Assembly (NCBI RefSeq): GCF_008107685.1
Contig: NZ_VIRF01000058.1
Coordinates: forward strand, 186,001 to 250,000
Source of the DNA: Novosphingobium sp. BW1
GTDB lineage: Bacteria; Pseudomonadota; Alphaproteobacteria; Sphingomonadales; Sphingomonadaceae
Length of the DNA stretch: 64,000 nucleotides
Direction: 5' to 3'
The notes below the pieces were generated by a model. It saw only the letters and a list, made by a program, of their open reading frames with translations. It was not told the DNA's origin and made no database searches. A program made the translations under genes and the position numbers. Below are positions 23,978-33,569 of this stretch, piece after piece (the first letter of the stretch is position 1; each line of letters begins with the position of its first letter).

Positions 23978-25891
23978 ATGGGTAAAGTAATTGGTATCGA
24001 CCTTGGCACCACCAACAGCTGCGTTGCGGTCATGGACGGTGGCAAGCCGAAGGTAATTGAAAACTCCGAGGGCGCGCGCACGACGCCGTCCATCGTCGCC
24101 TTCACCAAGGACGGCGAACGCCTGATCGGACAGCCAGCCAAGCGCCAGGCCGTCACGAACGGCGACAACACAATTTTCGCGGTGAAGCGCCTCATCGGCC
24201 GCCGCTTCGACGATCCGGTGACCAAGAAGGACACCGAGCTCGTCCCGTACACCATCGTCAAGGGCAAGAACGGCGACGCCTGGGTTCAGGCTGGCGGCGA
24301 AGACTACAGCCCGTCGCAGGTTTCCGCCTTCACGCTGCAGAAGATGAAGGAAACCGCCGAGAGCTATCTTGGCGAAACCGTGACGCAGGCCGTGATCACC
24401 GTGCCCGCCTACTTCAATGACGCGCAGCGTCAGGCGACCAAGGACGCCGGTCAGATCGCTGGCCTTGAAGTGCTGCGCATCATCAACGAGCCGACCGCAG
24501 CTGCGCTCGCCTATGGCCTCGACAAGAACGACGGCAAGACCATTGCCGTGTACGACCTTGGCGGCGGCACCTTCGACGTCTCGATCCTCGAAATCGGCGA
24601 TGGCGTATTCGAGGTGAAGTCGACCAACGGCGATACGTTCCTGGGCGGTGAAGATTTCGACACCAAGCTCGTCGAATGGCTGGCCGACAAGTTCAAGGCC
24701 AAGGAGAACATGGATCTCCGCACCGACAAGCTGGCCCTGCAGCGTCTGAAGGAAGCGGCCGAGAAGGCCAAGATCGAGCTGTCCTCGACTGCCTCGACCG
24801 AAGTCAACCTGCCCTTCATCACCGCGCGCATGGAGGGCGGCGCGACGACCCCGCTCCACCTGGTTGAGACGGTTACGCGTTCGGATCTGGAAAAGATGGT
24901 CGCCGACCTCATCAAGCGCACACTCGAGCCTTGCAAGAAGGCGCTCGCCGATGCTGGCGTCTCGGCTTCGGAAATCGATGACGTCGTTCTTGTGGGCGGT
25001 ATGACCCGCATGCCCAAGGTCCGTGAAGTCGTAAAGGACTTCTTCGGCAAGGATCCCCACACCGGCGTGAACCCGGACGAAGTGGTCGCCATGGGCGCCG
25101 CGATCCAGGCGGGCGTGCTCCAGGGCGACGTCAAGGACGTACTCCTGCTCGACGTAACCCCGCTGTCTCTGGGCATCGAAACGCTGGGCGGCATCATGAC
25201 CAAGATGATCGACCGCAACACGACGATCCCGACCAAGAAGAGCCAGGTCTACTCGACCGCCGAGGACAACCAGCAGGCTGTGACGATCCGTGTGTTCCAG
25301 GGCGAGCGCGAGATGGCGCAGGACAATAAGCTGCTGGGCCAGTTCGACCTCGTCGGCATTCCGCCGGCACGTCGCGGCGTCCCGCAGATCGAGGTGACCT
25401 TCGACATCGACGCTAACGGCATCGTGAACGTGTCTGCCAAGGACAAGGGCACGGGCAAGGAACAGCAGATCCGCATTCAGGCTTCGGGCGGTCTTTCGGA
25501 CGCCGACATCGACCAGATGGTCAAGGATGCCGAAAAGTTCGCGGATGAGGACAAGAAGCGTCGTGAATCGGCCGAAGCCAAGAACAATGGCGAAAGTCTC
25601 GTTCACGCGACCGAGCAGCAGCTTTCCGAGAATGGTGACAAGATCGACGCCGGTCTGAAGGAAGAGGTCGAAGCCGCGATTGCCGCTGCCAAGAGCGCTC
25701 TGGAAAGCGACGACGCTGCCGAGATTACGGCCAAGACCGAAGCGCTGACACAGGTCGCCATGAAGATGGGCCAGGCGATCTACGAGAAGGAGCAGGCCGC
25801 CGGCGGCGCCGAGGGTGGTGAAGCCCCCCAGGCGGACGATGACGTGGTCGATGCCGAATTCTCGGAAGTCGACGAAAACAACAAGGGCTGA
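23978..25891 (+). CDS. dnaK: Chaperone DnaK (Hsp70)
   Basis: A 637-residue Hsp70. The ATPase domain shows [60 protein letters not shown] and [12 protein letters not shown]. The substrate domain begins near [14 protein letters not shown] and the C-terminal lid ends in an acidic tail. It folds and protects proteins with DnaJ and GrpE. The start at [10 protein letters not shown] (23978) follows GAGGA; an ATG 9 bp upstream is less likely. Confidence 0.98.
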   Translation: MGKVIGIDLGTTNSCVAVMDGGKPKVIENSEGARTTPSIVAFTKDGERLIGQPAKRQAVTNGDNTIFAVKRLIGRRFDDPVTKKDTELVPYTIVKGKNGDAWVQAGGEDYSPSQVSAFTLQKMKETAESYLGETVTQAVITVPAYFNDAQRQATKDAGQIAGLEVLRIINEPTAAALAYGLDKNDGKTIAVYDLGGGTFDVSILEIGDGVFEVKSTNGDTFLGGEDFDTKLVEWLADKFKAKENMDLRTDKLALQRLKEAAEKAKIELSSTASTEVNLPFITARMEGGATTPLHLVETVTRSDLEKMVADLIKRTLEPCKKALADAGVSASEIDDVVLVGGMTRMPKVREVVKDFFGKDPHTGVNPDEVVAMGAAIQAGVLQGDVKDVLLLDVTPLSLGIETLGGIMTKMIDRNTTIPTKKSQVYSTAEDNQQAVTIRVFQGEREMAQDNKLLGQFDLVGIPPARRGVPQIEVTFDIDANGIVNVSAKDKGTGKEQQIRIQASGGLSDADIDQMVKDAEKFADEDKKRRESAEAKNNGESLVHATEQQLSENGDKIDAGLKEEVEAAIAAAKSALESDDAAEITAKTEALTQVAMKMGQAIYEKEQAAGGAEGGEAPQADDDVVDAEFSEVDENNKG

Positions 25892-25910
25892 CAGTCCGGA
25901 TGAAACTGTG

Positions 25911-25947
25911 AAGGCGTCATCGGTGTGATTCACACCGGTGGCGCCTT
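25911..25947 (+). terminator. Strong dnaK-dnaJ intergenic hairpin
   Basis: A 17-bp stem with only two G-U pairs (25911-25927 against 25931-25947) and a 3-nt loop lies between dnaK and dnaJ. There is no long T-run, so it may be a partial terminator or an mRNA-stabilising structure that sets a high dnaK to dnaJ ratio. The dnaJ ribosome site begins 8 nt after the stem. Confidence 0.6.
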
Positions 25948-25973
25948 TCAGCATCGAAGGAGGTGAGACCACA

Positions 25974-27131
25974 GTGTCAGCAACCGAAATCGACTATTAC
26001 GAACTTCTCGAAGTTTCGCGCGATGCCGACGACAAGACGATCAAGTCGGCCTACCGCCGCATGGCGATGCGCTTTCACCCGGACAAGAATCCGGGCGATG
26101 CCGAGGCCGAGGCGCGCTTCAAGCAGTGCAGCGAAGCGTACGATGTCCTGAAGGATCCGCAAAAGCGCGCGGCCTACGACCGCGTCGGCCATGCTGCGTT
26201 CCAGCAGGGCATGGGCGGTGGCGGTGGCGGCGGCCACGGCGGCGGCGGCATGGGCGCTGAATTCGGCGACATCGGCGATATCTTCGAATCCATTTTCGGC
26301 AGCGCCTTTGGCGGCGGCGCCGGAGGCGGCCGTCAGCAGGCGCGCCGGGGCGCGGATCTTCCCTTCGACATGGAGATCTCGCTCGAGGACGCTTTCAATG
26401 GCCGCAAGACCGAGATCACCATCGAGGTTTCGCAGCCGTGCGAGCCCTGCGAAGGTTCGGGCGCGGAGCCGGGTACCGGCAAGCGTGGCTGTTCTATGTG
26501 CAACGGGCACGGCAAGGTCCGTGCGCAGCAGGGCTTCTTCATCGTCGAACGAACTTGCCCGACGTGCCATGGCCGCGGCGAAGTCATCGAGAAACCGTGC
26601 AGGGCGTGTGGCGGCGAAGGCCGCGTCGACAAGCCCCAGACGATCGAGGTGGATATCCCCCCCGGCGTGGACAACGGCACGCGCATCCGCCTTGCCCGCA
26701 AGGGTGAAGCCGGGCCGTTCGGGGCGCCTCCGGGCGACCTCTATATCTTCCTGCACGTCAAGCGCCACAAGGTGTTCGAGCGCGAGGGCACGACGCTCCT
26801 CACGCGTGTGCCAATCACCTTTACGACGGCGGCGCTGGGCGGCTCGATCGAGATCCCGGGCATCGACGGCGAGATGATCGCGCTCGACATTCCCGCCGGG
26901 ATCCAGTCGGGCAAGCAGTTGCGAAAGCGCGGTGCAGGCATGCCCGTGCTGCAGGGCCGTGGCCGCGGCGATCTCGTCATCGAGATCACTGTCGAGACCC
27001 CGACCCGGCTGAGTGCACGCCAGAAGGAAATCTTGCGCGAATTGCAGGATACCGAGACGGGTGACGAATGCCCCCAGTCCAAGGGCTTCTTCGACCGCAT
27101 AAAGGATGCCTGGAGCGACCTCACCGACTAA
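25974..27131 (+). CDS. dnaJ: Chaperone DnaJ (type I Hsp40)
   Basis: A 385-residue type I J-protein. The J domain holds YYELLEVSRDADDKTIKSAY and HPD in RFHPDKNPGD. A Gly-rich linker (about 75-120) is followed by four zinc repeats: CEPCEGSG, CSMCNGHG, CPTCHGRG and CRACGGEG, then the substrate domains. It stimulates DnaK ATPase. The start is GTG at 25974 behind AAGGAGGTGAG, a near-perfect ribosome site. Convergent with the patatin-like gene, 15 bp apart. Confidence 0.97.
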   Translation: MSATEIDYYELLEVSRDADDKTIKSAYRRMAMRFHPDKNPGDAEAEARFKQCSEAYDVLKDPQKRAAYDRVGHAAFQQGMGGGGGGGHGGGGMGAEFGDIGDIFESIFGSAFGGGAGGGRQQARRGADLPFDMEISLEDAFNGRKTEITIEVSQPCEPCEGSGAEPGTGKRGCSMCNGHGKVRAQQGFFIVERTCPTCHGRGEVIEKPCRACGGEGRVDKPQTIEVDIPPGVDNGTRIRLARKGEAGPFGAPPGDLYIFLHVKRHKVFEREGTTLLTRVPITFTTAALGGSIEIPGIDGEMIALDIPAGIQSGKQLRKRGAGMPVLQGRGRGDLVIEITVETPTRLSARQKEILRELQDTETGDECPQSKGFFDRIKDAWSDLTD

Positions 27132-27146
27132 GGTGGGCGCAAGGCA

Positions 27147-29465
27147 TTACAGCCGCGCGAGGACCTCGTTGCGGATCTGATCGACAAGGGAGGGATCGGC
27201 TTGAAGCCGGTCCCTTTCTTCGTCGAGGATGGCCAGAAACGCGTCACGCCGGATCGCGTCGATCTCGCTCCGCGCGAGGGCGTGGTCTCTGGGCACGGCG
27301 GAGGCGATGAGGTCGATCATGCGCTCCGCGCCATGGAGCCTTCCCCACAGATAGTCGTTCTCGCGATAAGCGCGGCTGAAGAAGGCGCCGAAGGTGTAGA
27401 ACTCGGTCCCGCGCAAGGGTGAGGGCGCACCTTCGGGGCGGATCGCGGTGCAGTCCTCGGGCGATATGCGATCAACCTGCACCGGATCGAACTCGTTCAG
27501 ACCTTCCCCGCGCAGCATGGGCAGGGTCGCTGCGTCGTAGAATGGAAAGCCCAGGTACGCGAGAAGCATGCGCCGACGCAGCACACGCGGCATTTGCGAA
27601 AGGGCCTGCGCGAGGATCGTGTCCACCTTCCTATCGATGTCGTGGAGCGACCAGCAGCGTTCAAGGTCGGCCAGCACCGCCTCGGGATCGGCGAGGACCT
27701 GCGGCGCCTTCTGCGCAAAGTCGCCGTCCTGTGCGGTGCTGGTGCTTGCCTCCTGATAGAGATTGAGTGCGGTGTAGATGGCCTCACGGGCCTGGTCGCG
27801 GTCGACTTCACGCACCCCTTCGTCCTGCTCGCGTTCCTGCGTGACGCGCCGCGCCAGAAAACGCAGTCGGCGGGTGCGGTAGGGGACGTCGAATTTGCGG
27901 AAGAAAGCGATCAGGCGCGGCGAATTGCCATCGCGCAGCGCCTCGCTCCGGTCGAGCCCGGTTTCGGCAAGATAGCGCGCAAGGTGCTTCGCCACGCGCC
28001 GGAGCGTGACGTGTTCGGCGCCGGGCGAGCTTTCGACGATGCGCTCAGCCATCTTTTCAAGGACACCTGTCAGCTTGACCTGCGCATAGCTGTGGTAGGC
28101 AAATCCCGATTGCTCCTGCGCGGCCTTGTGCGCTTTGCTGCGCCAGCTCGCGAGGCGCGCCGGGGTGGGGCGGTCAAGAAAGAGGGTGTGTCCGAACAGG
28201 TGCTCGACCGTCTCTTCGATCTCGGGGCGCAGGGCCTCGATGATTTCACGCAGCATTGCCGTCTCGCGCGAATCGAGCTGGATAGCTTCGAGGTTATCCC
28301 GGATCGGCTGCTCGCGCGGGATTGAGGACAGCGAGCCGAAGATGACGGGGAAGAAGCCGGGCGGTTTGTTCTCGCGCCGTGCCGCTTCGCCGAAGGCATC
28401 GGGGGTGGGCTCGATATAGACAACGCGGCGGTCCACTTCGCGCGCAGCAGGGCGCGTGCGCAGGACGCTCATGGCGTCGCGGAAAGGTGCATTGACGAGT
28501 ACCGAGCCATCGATCAGCGCGACATTGGCGAGATCGCCGCGCCGTGTGTGCTCGGGCATGATCCGGGCCAGGAAAGTTTCGCGCTCTTCCCATTCGATCT
28601 CGCGCTCGCGGGCGAGCTCATCGATTTCGGCGAGCTGAAGAGGTGGAAAGGCGCCCGGAAAGCTGGAGGTCGCCCTAGCCGCGAAAACGAGTTCGGGAAT
28701 GGGCGCCAAGGGCATGCCGCGATGCACGGGTGTACGGGCGTGAAAGTCGATGGTGAGGCGATGCTCGCTCTCCAGGACGAGCGGGGGCGAATGCAGCTTC
28801 AGTGCTTCAAGGTGGCCCTTGAAATCGGTTGCCGTCACGAACAAGTCGAGCGGATGTCCGTTAGGCAGAAGCGGGGGGGCGCCCGGTGCGCGGGCCATGG
28901 CTTCCAGTGCCGTTGCAAGCGTGTTGGAGAGCCCTTCGCCCGAGAACGGTGCCTCGAACCATCGCGAGCGGATCAGGCGCGAGAGCTTTTCCCGCACTTC
29001 GGCGCGGGTTTCCGGCGCGACGCTGGAAGCGATGGCGCCGTCCGGACGCTTAAGGAGAAAGGCAACGAGCGGCTGTGCCCAGAACTTGGTGGCGGCCGTA
29101 AGTGGGCGGGCATCGGGGTGAAGCAGGCGGTCGATGTCCGCGCATTCCAGCCACAGGTTGGTCAGCGGTTCGAGCGACTGGCCTGAATGGATCGCCTGGG
29201 CGAGGAACACGCTGTTGATGCCGCCCGCACTGGCCCCGGCGATCACGTCCGCCATGACCCGGAGCTTCAGCCCGCTGGCATCCTCGATCCGTTGGAGCAT
29301 CTGACGGTAGACGTCGCCTGTGCCCAGATCGGCCGGATCGTCCGACCAGAATGAACGGCTTGCACGCAGGGCATGCCAAAGTTCCTTGGTGACCCCGTGC
29401 ATGTAGACGGCGAGGCTGACCCCTCCATAGCAAACGAGCGCAATTCGCAGTTCTTTCTGGCGCAT
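27147..29465 (-). CDS. Large patatin-like phospholipase (DUF3376-type)
   Basis: A 772-residue protein. The N-terminal patatin domain has the oxyanion loop CYGGVSLA (residues 12-19), nucleophile Ser79 in GASAGGINS, and the catalytic Asp in ALIDGSVLVNAPF. The remainder is a large helical region, typical of the DUF3376-containing patatin-like protein family. It has no signal peptide and probably hydrolyses phospholipid acyl esters at the cytoplasmic membrane. Divergent from radA. The substrate is not known. Confidence 0.88.
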   Translation of the reverse strand: MRQKELRIALVCYGGVSLAVYMHGVTKELWHALRASRSFWSDDPADLGTGDVYRQMLQRIEDASGLKLRVMADVIAGASAGGINSVFLAQAIHSGQSLEPLTNLWLECADIDRLLHPDARPLTAATKFWAQPLVAFLLKRPDGAIASSVAPETRAEVREKLSRLIRSRWFEAPFSGEGLSNTLATALEAMARAPGAPPLLPNGHPLDLFVTATDFKGHLEALKLHSPPLVLESEHRLTIDFHARTPVHRGMPLAPIPELVFAARATSSFPGAFPPLQLAEIDELAREREIEWEERETFLARIMPEHTRRGDLANVALIDGSVLVNAPFRDAMSVLRTRPAAREVDRRVVYIEPTPDAFGEAARRENKPPGFFPVIFGSLSSIPREQPIRDNLEAIQLDSRETAMLREIIEALRPEIEETVEHLFGHTLFLDRPTPARLASWRSKAHKAAQEQSGFAYHSYAQVKLTGVLEKMAERIVESSPGAEHVTLRRVAKHLARYLAETGLDRSEALRDGNSPRLIAFFRKFDVPYRTRRLRFLARRVTQEREQDEGVREVDRDQAREAIYTALNLYQEASTSTAQDGDFAQKAPQVLADPEAVLADLERCWSLHDIDRKVDTILAQALSQMPRVLRRRMLLAYLGFPFYDAATLPMLRGEGLNEFDPVQVDRISPEDCTAIRPEGAPSPLRGTEFYTFGAFFSRAYRENDYLWGRLHGAERMIDLIASAVPRDHALARSEIDAIRRDAFLAILDEERDRLQADPSLVDQIRNEVLARL

Positions 29466-29536
29466 GGACTTAGGTTGGACCCGATGCGCTGGAAAGGCAA
29501 TTGCGTTCTCTCTCCGTTCCGGTTACGCCCGAAGCC

Positions 29537-30922
29537 ATGGCAAAGCCCAAACGTAGATATGCCTGTCAGGCCTGTGGGGCCGTGGCGACACGCTGGCAGG
29601 GACAATGCGCCGACTGCGGCGAATGGAACACCTTGGTCGAGGAGGCGCCCCAGACGGTATTTTCCTCCAAGCATGACCTGTCTTCGGGGGGGCGGCCAAT
29701 CGTGTTCACCCCGCTTGATGCTCCGGGCGAACTGCCCGTGCGCCGCGCCAGTGGCCTTGCCGAGTTCGACCGTGCGCTGGGCGGAGGGCTTGTCCCCGGC
29801 TCCGCGATCCTGATGGGCGGCGATCCGGGCATCGGCAAGTCGACCTTGCTACTCCAGGTTTCAGCCCACATCGCGAGTTCGGGTGGCACTGCGGTCTATG
29901 TCAGCGGCGAGGAAGCGGCCGGACAGGTGCGCCTTCGTGCCGAGCGTCTGGGGCTCTCCAAGGCGCCGATCCTGATGGCCTCCGCGACGTCCGTGCGCGA
30001 TATCCTGACGACGCTGGGTAACATGGACACGCCCTCGCTGCTCGTCATCGATTCGATCCAGACCATGCATTCCGACCAGATCGAGGGAGCGCCGGGGACT
30101 GTCAGCCAGGTCCGTGGCTGCGCGTTCGAGTTGATCCGCTACGCCAAGGAAAACGGGGTGACGCTGATCCTGGTCGGGCACGTCACCAAGGACGGCAACA
30201 TCGCTGGCCCGCGCGTGCTCGAGCACATGGTCGACGTGGTGATGAGCTTCGAGGGTGAACGCAGTCACCAGTACCGCATCCTGCGCAGCCTGAAAAACCG
30301 CTTTGGTCCGGTCGACGAGATCGGTGTTTTCGCAATGGAAGGTGCAGGGCTTGCCGAGGTCGGCAACCCTTCCATGCTCTTCCTGTCAGGCCGGGAAGAG
30401 CCGATGGCGGGCAGCGCGGTATTCCCGGCGATGGAGGGCACGCGGCCGGTCCTGATCGAGATCCAGGCGCTCATCGTGCGGCTTCAGAGCGGGGCAACGC
30501 CGCGCCGCGCCGTCGTGGGTTGGGACAACGGACGCATGGCGATGTTGCTGGCGGTGCTGGAAGCGCGCTGCGGGCTCAATTTCTCCAGCGCCGAAGTCTA
30601 TCTCAACGTCGCGGGGGGCTATCGTCTTTCTGATCCGGCGGCCGACCTTGCAGTGGCCGCCGCGCTGGTCTCCGCGCTGGGCGACAAGCCGCTGTCAAGC
30701 AACGCAGTGTGGTTTGGCGAGGTCTCGCTCGCTGGCGAAATCCGGCCCGTGGCTCATTCAGCGATCCGACAGCGCGAGTCGGCGAAGCTCGGGTTTGCCA
30801 AGGCCTTCGGCCCGTCTTCGGCGGCCGAGCAGGATCCCGGCGGAGAGGGCGGCAAGGGGCTGGCCTTTACCGGGCTTGGCATGTTGCCCAATCTCGTTGA
30901 CCGCATCCTGAGCGATGCCTAG
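29537..30922 (+). CDS. radA: DNA repair protein RadA
   Basis: A 461-residue RecA-like helicase for recombination intermediates. The N-terminal zinc finger has C10, C13, C24 and C27; Walker A is GDPGIGKST; the RadA-specific KNRFG motif is in KNRFGPVDEIGVF; the C-terminus is the Lon-protease-like domain (AVVGWDNGRMAML, VYLNVAGGYRLSDPAADLA). ATG 29537 (MAKPKRRYAC) is chosen because the zinc finger begins ten residues later. The next gene, cvpA, follows after 12 bp. Confidence 0.96.
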   Translation: MAKPKRRYACQACGAVATRWQGQCADCGEWNTLVEEAPQTVFSSKHDLSSGGRPIVFTPLDAPGELPVRRASGLAEFDRALGGGLVPGSAILMGGDPGIGKSTLLLQVSAHIASSGGTAVYVSGEEAAGQVRLRAERLGLSKAPILMASATSVRDILTTLGNMDTPSLLVIDSIQTMHSDQIEGAPGTVSQVRGCAFELIRYAKENGVTLILVGHVTKDGNIAGPRVLEHMVDVVMSFEGERSHQYRILRSLKNRFGPVDEIGVFAMEGAGLAEVGNPSMLFLSGREEPMAGSAVFPAMEGTRPVLIEIQALIVRLQSGATPRRAVVGWDNGRMAMLLAVLEARCGLNFSSAEVYLNVAGGYRLSDPAADLAVAAALVSALGDKPLSSNAVWFGEVSLAGEIRPVAHSAIRQRESAKLGFAKAFGPSSAAEQDPGGEGGKGLAFTGLGMLPNLVDRILSDA

Positions 30923-30934
30923 GACAATAATCCC

Positions 30935-31453
30935 ATGACTGGTTTCGACATGGCCGCCCTGCTTTTCGTTGGTCTTGGCGCGGCGACGGGATTCGTGCGC
31001 GGCTTTGTCCAGGAAGTCCTGGCCCTCTCGGCGTGGATCTTTGCGATCTTCGCGATCCGCATTCTGCACACGCCGCTTACCTACCAGCTCGAGGGCTACC
31101 TTGGCGACAGCTCGAGCGTGAGCATCCTAGCCTTCGCCCTACTGCTTTTGGTGCCCTACATCGTGGTCAAGATGGTGGCGAAATGGGCCGGATCTCAGAG
31201 CCGCAAGTCGGTGCTGGGTCCCATCGACCGGGTGCTCGGATTCGGCTTCGGGGCGATGAAGGGCATCATCATCATTGTCCTGGCCTTCTCGGTTCTGATG
31301 CTGGGCTACGACACTGTCTGGGGCGTTGCCGGCAGACCCGATTGGGTCACCCAGTCGCGCACCTACCCCTTCATCAACGCCAGCAGCGAAGCGATGGTTC
31401 AGATGATTTCGGAGCGCCGAACGGCCATGCTGAACGAAGGGGAGGGCACCTGA
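30935..31453 (+). CDS. cvpA: CvpA family membrane protein
   Basis: A 172-residue inner-membrane protein with four hydrophobic segments (about 5-25, 28-48, 65-85, 105-130). GFVRGFVQEVLALSAWI and the GPIDRVLGFGFGAMKGI turn are CvpA family motifs. CvpA was named for colicin V production and is linked to envelope homeostasis; its activity is unclear. It sits between radA (12 bp) and the NifU-like gene (4-bp TGATG-type overlap). Confidence 0.88.
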   Translation: MTGFDMAALLFVGLGAATGFVRGFVQEVLALSAWIFAIFAIRILHTPLTYQLEGYLGDSSSVSILAFALLLLVPYIVVKMVAKWAGSQSRKSVLGPIDRVLGFGFGAMKGIIIIVLAFSVLMLGYDTVWGVAGRPDWVTQSRTYPFINASSEAMVQMISERRTAMLNEGEGT

Positions 31454-31878
31454 TGTCCGTAACGGTCCTCTACACACCTGATGTGCTCGCACTTGCCATG
31501 GACCTCGCCGCCTATCCGCTGGTAAGCGACCTGTCGCACGTGGCTGAAGCGCGTTCCCCAACCTGCGGCAGCCAGCTCAGACTAGGCCTCGACAGTGGCC
31601 CGGATGACCGCATTGCCCGTGTCGGCATATCCGCGCAGGCCTGCGCGATCGGCCAGGCTGCGGCCGCGATTTTTGCTAAGGCAGCCTTAGGACAGAGCGC
31701 GGCCGAACTGGCCAAGGCCCGCAGCGAGATCCGAAACTGGCTATCGGGCGAGGGTCCGATGCCCAGCTGGCCTGGTTTCGATACGCTCGTGGCCGTTCCC
31801 GACTACCCGGGACGGCATGGCGCGGTGCTGCTCCCCTGGGATGCGGCGCAAGAGGCCCTTTCCTCTCTCGCCGAGTAA
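31453..31878 (+). CDS. NifU/IscU-like iron-sulfur scaffold family protein
   Basis: A 141-residue protein of the IscU/NifU N-terminal fold. Two of the three scaffold cysteines are visible: C38 in SPTCGSQL and C64 in SAQACAIGQ. In the usual third position, before LLPW near the C-terminus, this protein has RHGAVLLPWDAA, with Ala instead of Cys. The position of the ATG at 31453 overlaps the cvpA stop. It is probably a member of a short alphaproteobacterial sub-family; whether it assembles clusters is uncertain because of the missing ligand. Confidence 0.78.
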   Translation: MSVTVLYTPDVLALAMDLAAYPLVSDLSHVAEARSPTCGSQLRLGLDSGPDDRIARVGISAQACAIGQAAAAIFAKAALGQSAAELAKARSEIRNWLSGEGPMPSWPGFDTLVAVPDYPGRHGAVLLPWDAAQEALSSLAE

Positions 31879-31937
31879 CGCTACTCTTTGCCCGGAGAGA
31901 GGCCTGAGAACAGGCTCTGGGGGGAGAGGTCCGGTTC

Positions 31938-33569
31938 ATGGCAGGGACGCATCTGCGCGCAGCAGACACACAGCCAAGCGCTTCTGATATTCGGCTCGTG
32001 ATTGCCGCATCGTCGATGGGGACGGTGTTCGAATGGTATGATTTCTTTATCTACGGCACGCTTGCCGCGATCATCGGGCAGACGTTCTTTCCTTCAGGCA
32101 ACGAAACGCTGGAGACCCTGCTCGTCTGGGCCGGTTTTGCGGTCGGTTTTGGGTTTCGGCCGCTGGGCGCCATCCTGTTCGGATTCCTTGGCGACAGGCT
32201 CGGTCGCAAGTACACGTTTCTCGTTACGGTCACCCTGATGGGCATCGCGACCGCCGGTGTGGGCCTGATTCCTTCGGCCGCCTCGATCGGACTTGCCGCG
32301 CCTGCCATCGTGCTGTGCCTGCGCGTGATGCAGGGACTCGCGCTTGGTGGTGAGTATGGAGGGGCGGCGATCTACGTTTCGGAGCATTCGCCCCCGGAGC
32401 GCCGTGGGTACTTCACGGGCTACATCCAGGCGAGCGTGGTGGGAGGCTTCGTCCTCAGCCTCGTCGTAGTGCTGGGTTGCAAGGCGCTCATGCCCGAGGC
32501 GCTGTGGCTGGAGTGGGGCTGGCGCGTGCCCTTCCTGCTCTCGCTCGTGCTGCTGGGCATTTCCTTGTGGATGCGCCTGAAGCTTTCGGAGAGCCCTGTC
32601 TTCCAGGCCATGCGCGCCGAGGGGGAGATAGCTGGCAACCCCTTCAAGGAGAGTTTTAGGTATCCTGGCAACCGCAAGCGCATCTTCATCGCGCTGTTCG
32701 GGATCGCAGCCGGGCTGACGGTGATCTGGTACACCGCGATGTTCTCCGCGCTTGGCTTTCTCAAAGGCGCCATGCGGGTCGAGAGCACCATGGCCGAGAT
32801 CATCATCGGTACAAGTGCGGCCCTGGGCATGGCCTTCTTTGTCATCTTCGGCGCGCTGTCCGACCGGATCGGGCGCAAGAAGCCGATTGTCTGGGGGTAT
32901 GCGCTGACGCTCGTGCTGCTGTTTCCGGCCTTCTGGATCATGGGCCAGAGTGCCAACCCCGATCTTGTCGAGATCAACGCGGCGGTCCCCGTGCACGTCG
33001 AAGGCTCGGGATGCCGCTACAGCCCGTTTGCCAAGGAGCAGGCAACGCTCTGCGCGAGCCTTCTGGGTGATCTTACCGGGCTGGGCGTAGCCTATTCGGT
33101 CGTCCCTGGTGACGCGCTGAAAGTTCGCATCGGAGAGCGCGCCATCACCCTGAATGCACATCCGTCGGCCACGGCTGCCGATCGGAAGACGCGCCTCAAG
33201 GGCTGGCTCGAAGAGGCAGGCTACAGCTTCGAGACGGTCCGACCGGGCGCCTGGGATGCCATCCGTATGGGCGCCATGCTGCTTCTCCTCATGGCGCTCT
33301 CCGGGGCGACCTACGGGCCTGTCGCAGCACTCTTGGCTGAGATGTTTCCGCCCCAGATCCGCTACAGCTCGATGTCGATTCCCTATCATATCGGGACAGG
33401 CTATTTCGGAGGTTTCCTGCCGCTCATTTCCAGCTACATGGTCGCGAGCAGCGGGAATCCGTATCAGGGTCTCTGGTATACTTGGACCGTGGTCGCGTTT
33501 GCGCTGCTGATTTCCCTTTGGGGCCTGCCTAGCGGGCCTCCGCGCGACTTTGGACACGATGCACCCTGA
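31938..33569 (+). CDS. MHS-family MFS transporter with large periplasmic insert
   Basis: A 543-residue metabolite:H+ symporter of the major facilitator superfamily. Signature motifs are GTVFEWYDFFIYG in TM1, GFLGDRLGRKYTF after TM2, LGGEYGGAAIYV in TM4 and DRIGRKKPI after TM8. Between TM9 and TM10 there is an insert of about 100 residues (about 345-440) with two Cys, GSGCRYSPFAKEQATLC, which should face the periplasm. The gene at 48154-49830 is a paralogue with the same insert. The substrate is unknown. The 3' end overlaps alr by 11 bp, so the two are probably co-transcribed. Confidence 0.88.
   Translation: MAGTHLRAADTQPSASDIRLVIAASSMGTVFEWYDFFIYGTLAAIIGQTFFPSGNETLETLLVWAGFAVGFGFRPLGAILFGFLGDRLGRKYTFLVTVTLMGIATAGVGLIPSAASIGLAAPAIVLCLRVMQGLALGGEYGGAAIYVSEHSPPERRGYFTGYIQASVVGGFVLSLVVVLGCKALMPEALWLEWGWRVPFLLSLVLLGISLWMRLKLSESPVFQAMRAEGEIAGNPFKESFRYPGNRKRIFIALFGIAAGLTVIWYTAMFSALGFLKGAMRVESTMAEIIIGTSAALGMAFFVIFGALSDRIGRKKPIVWGYALTLVLLFPAFWIMGQSANPDLVEINAAVPVHVEGSGCRYSPFAKEQATLCASLLGDLTGLGVAYSVVPGDALKVRIGERAITLNAHPSATAADRKTRLKGWLEEAGYSFETVRPGAWDAIRMGAMLLLLMALSGATYGPVAALLAEMFPPQIRYSSMSIPYHIGTGYFGGFLPLISSYMVASSGNPYQGLWYTWTVVAFALLISLWGLPSGPPRDFGHDAP

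Noticed and set aside
23927..25972. 681-residue open frame antisense to dnaK
   Set aside because: It is a shadow of the high-GC codon pattern of dnaK, low in recognisable domains.
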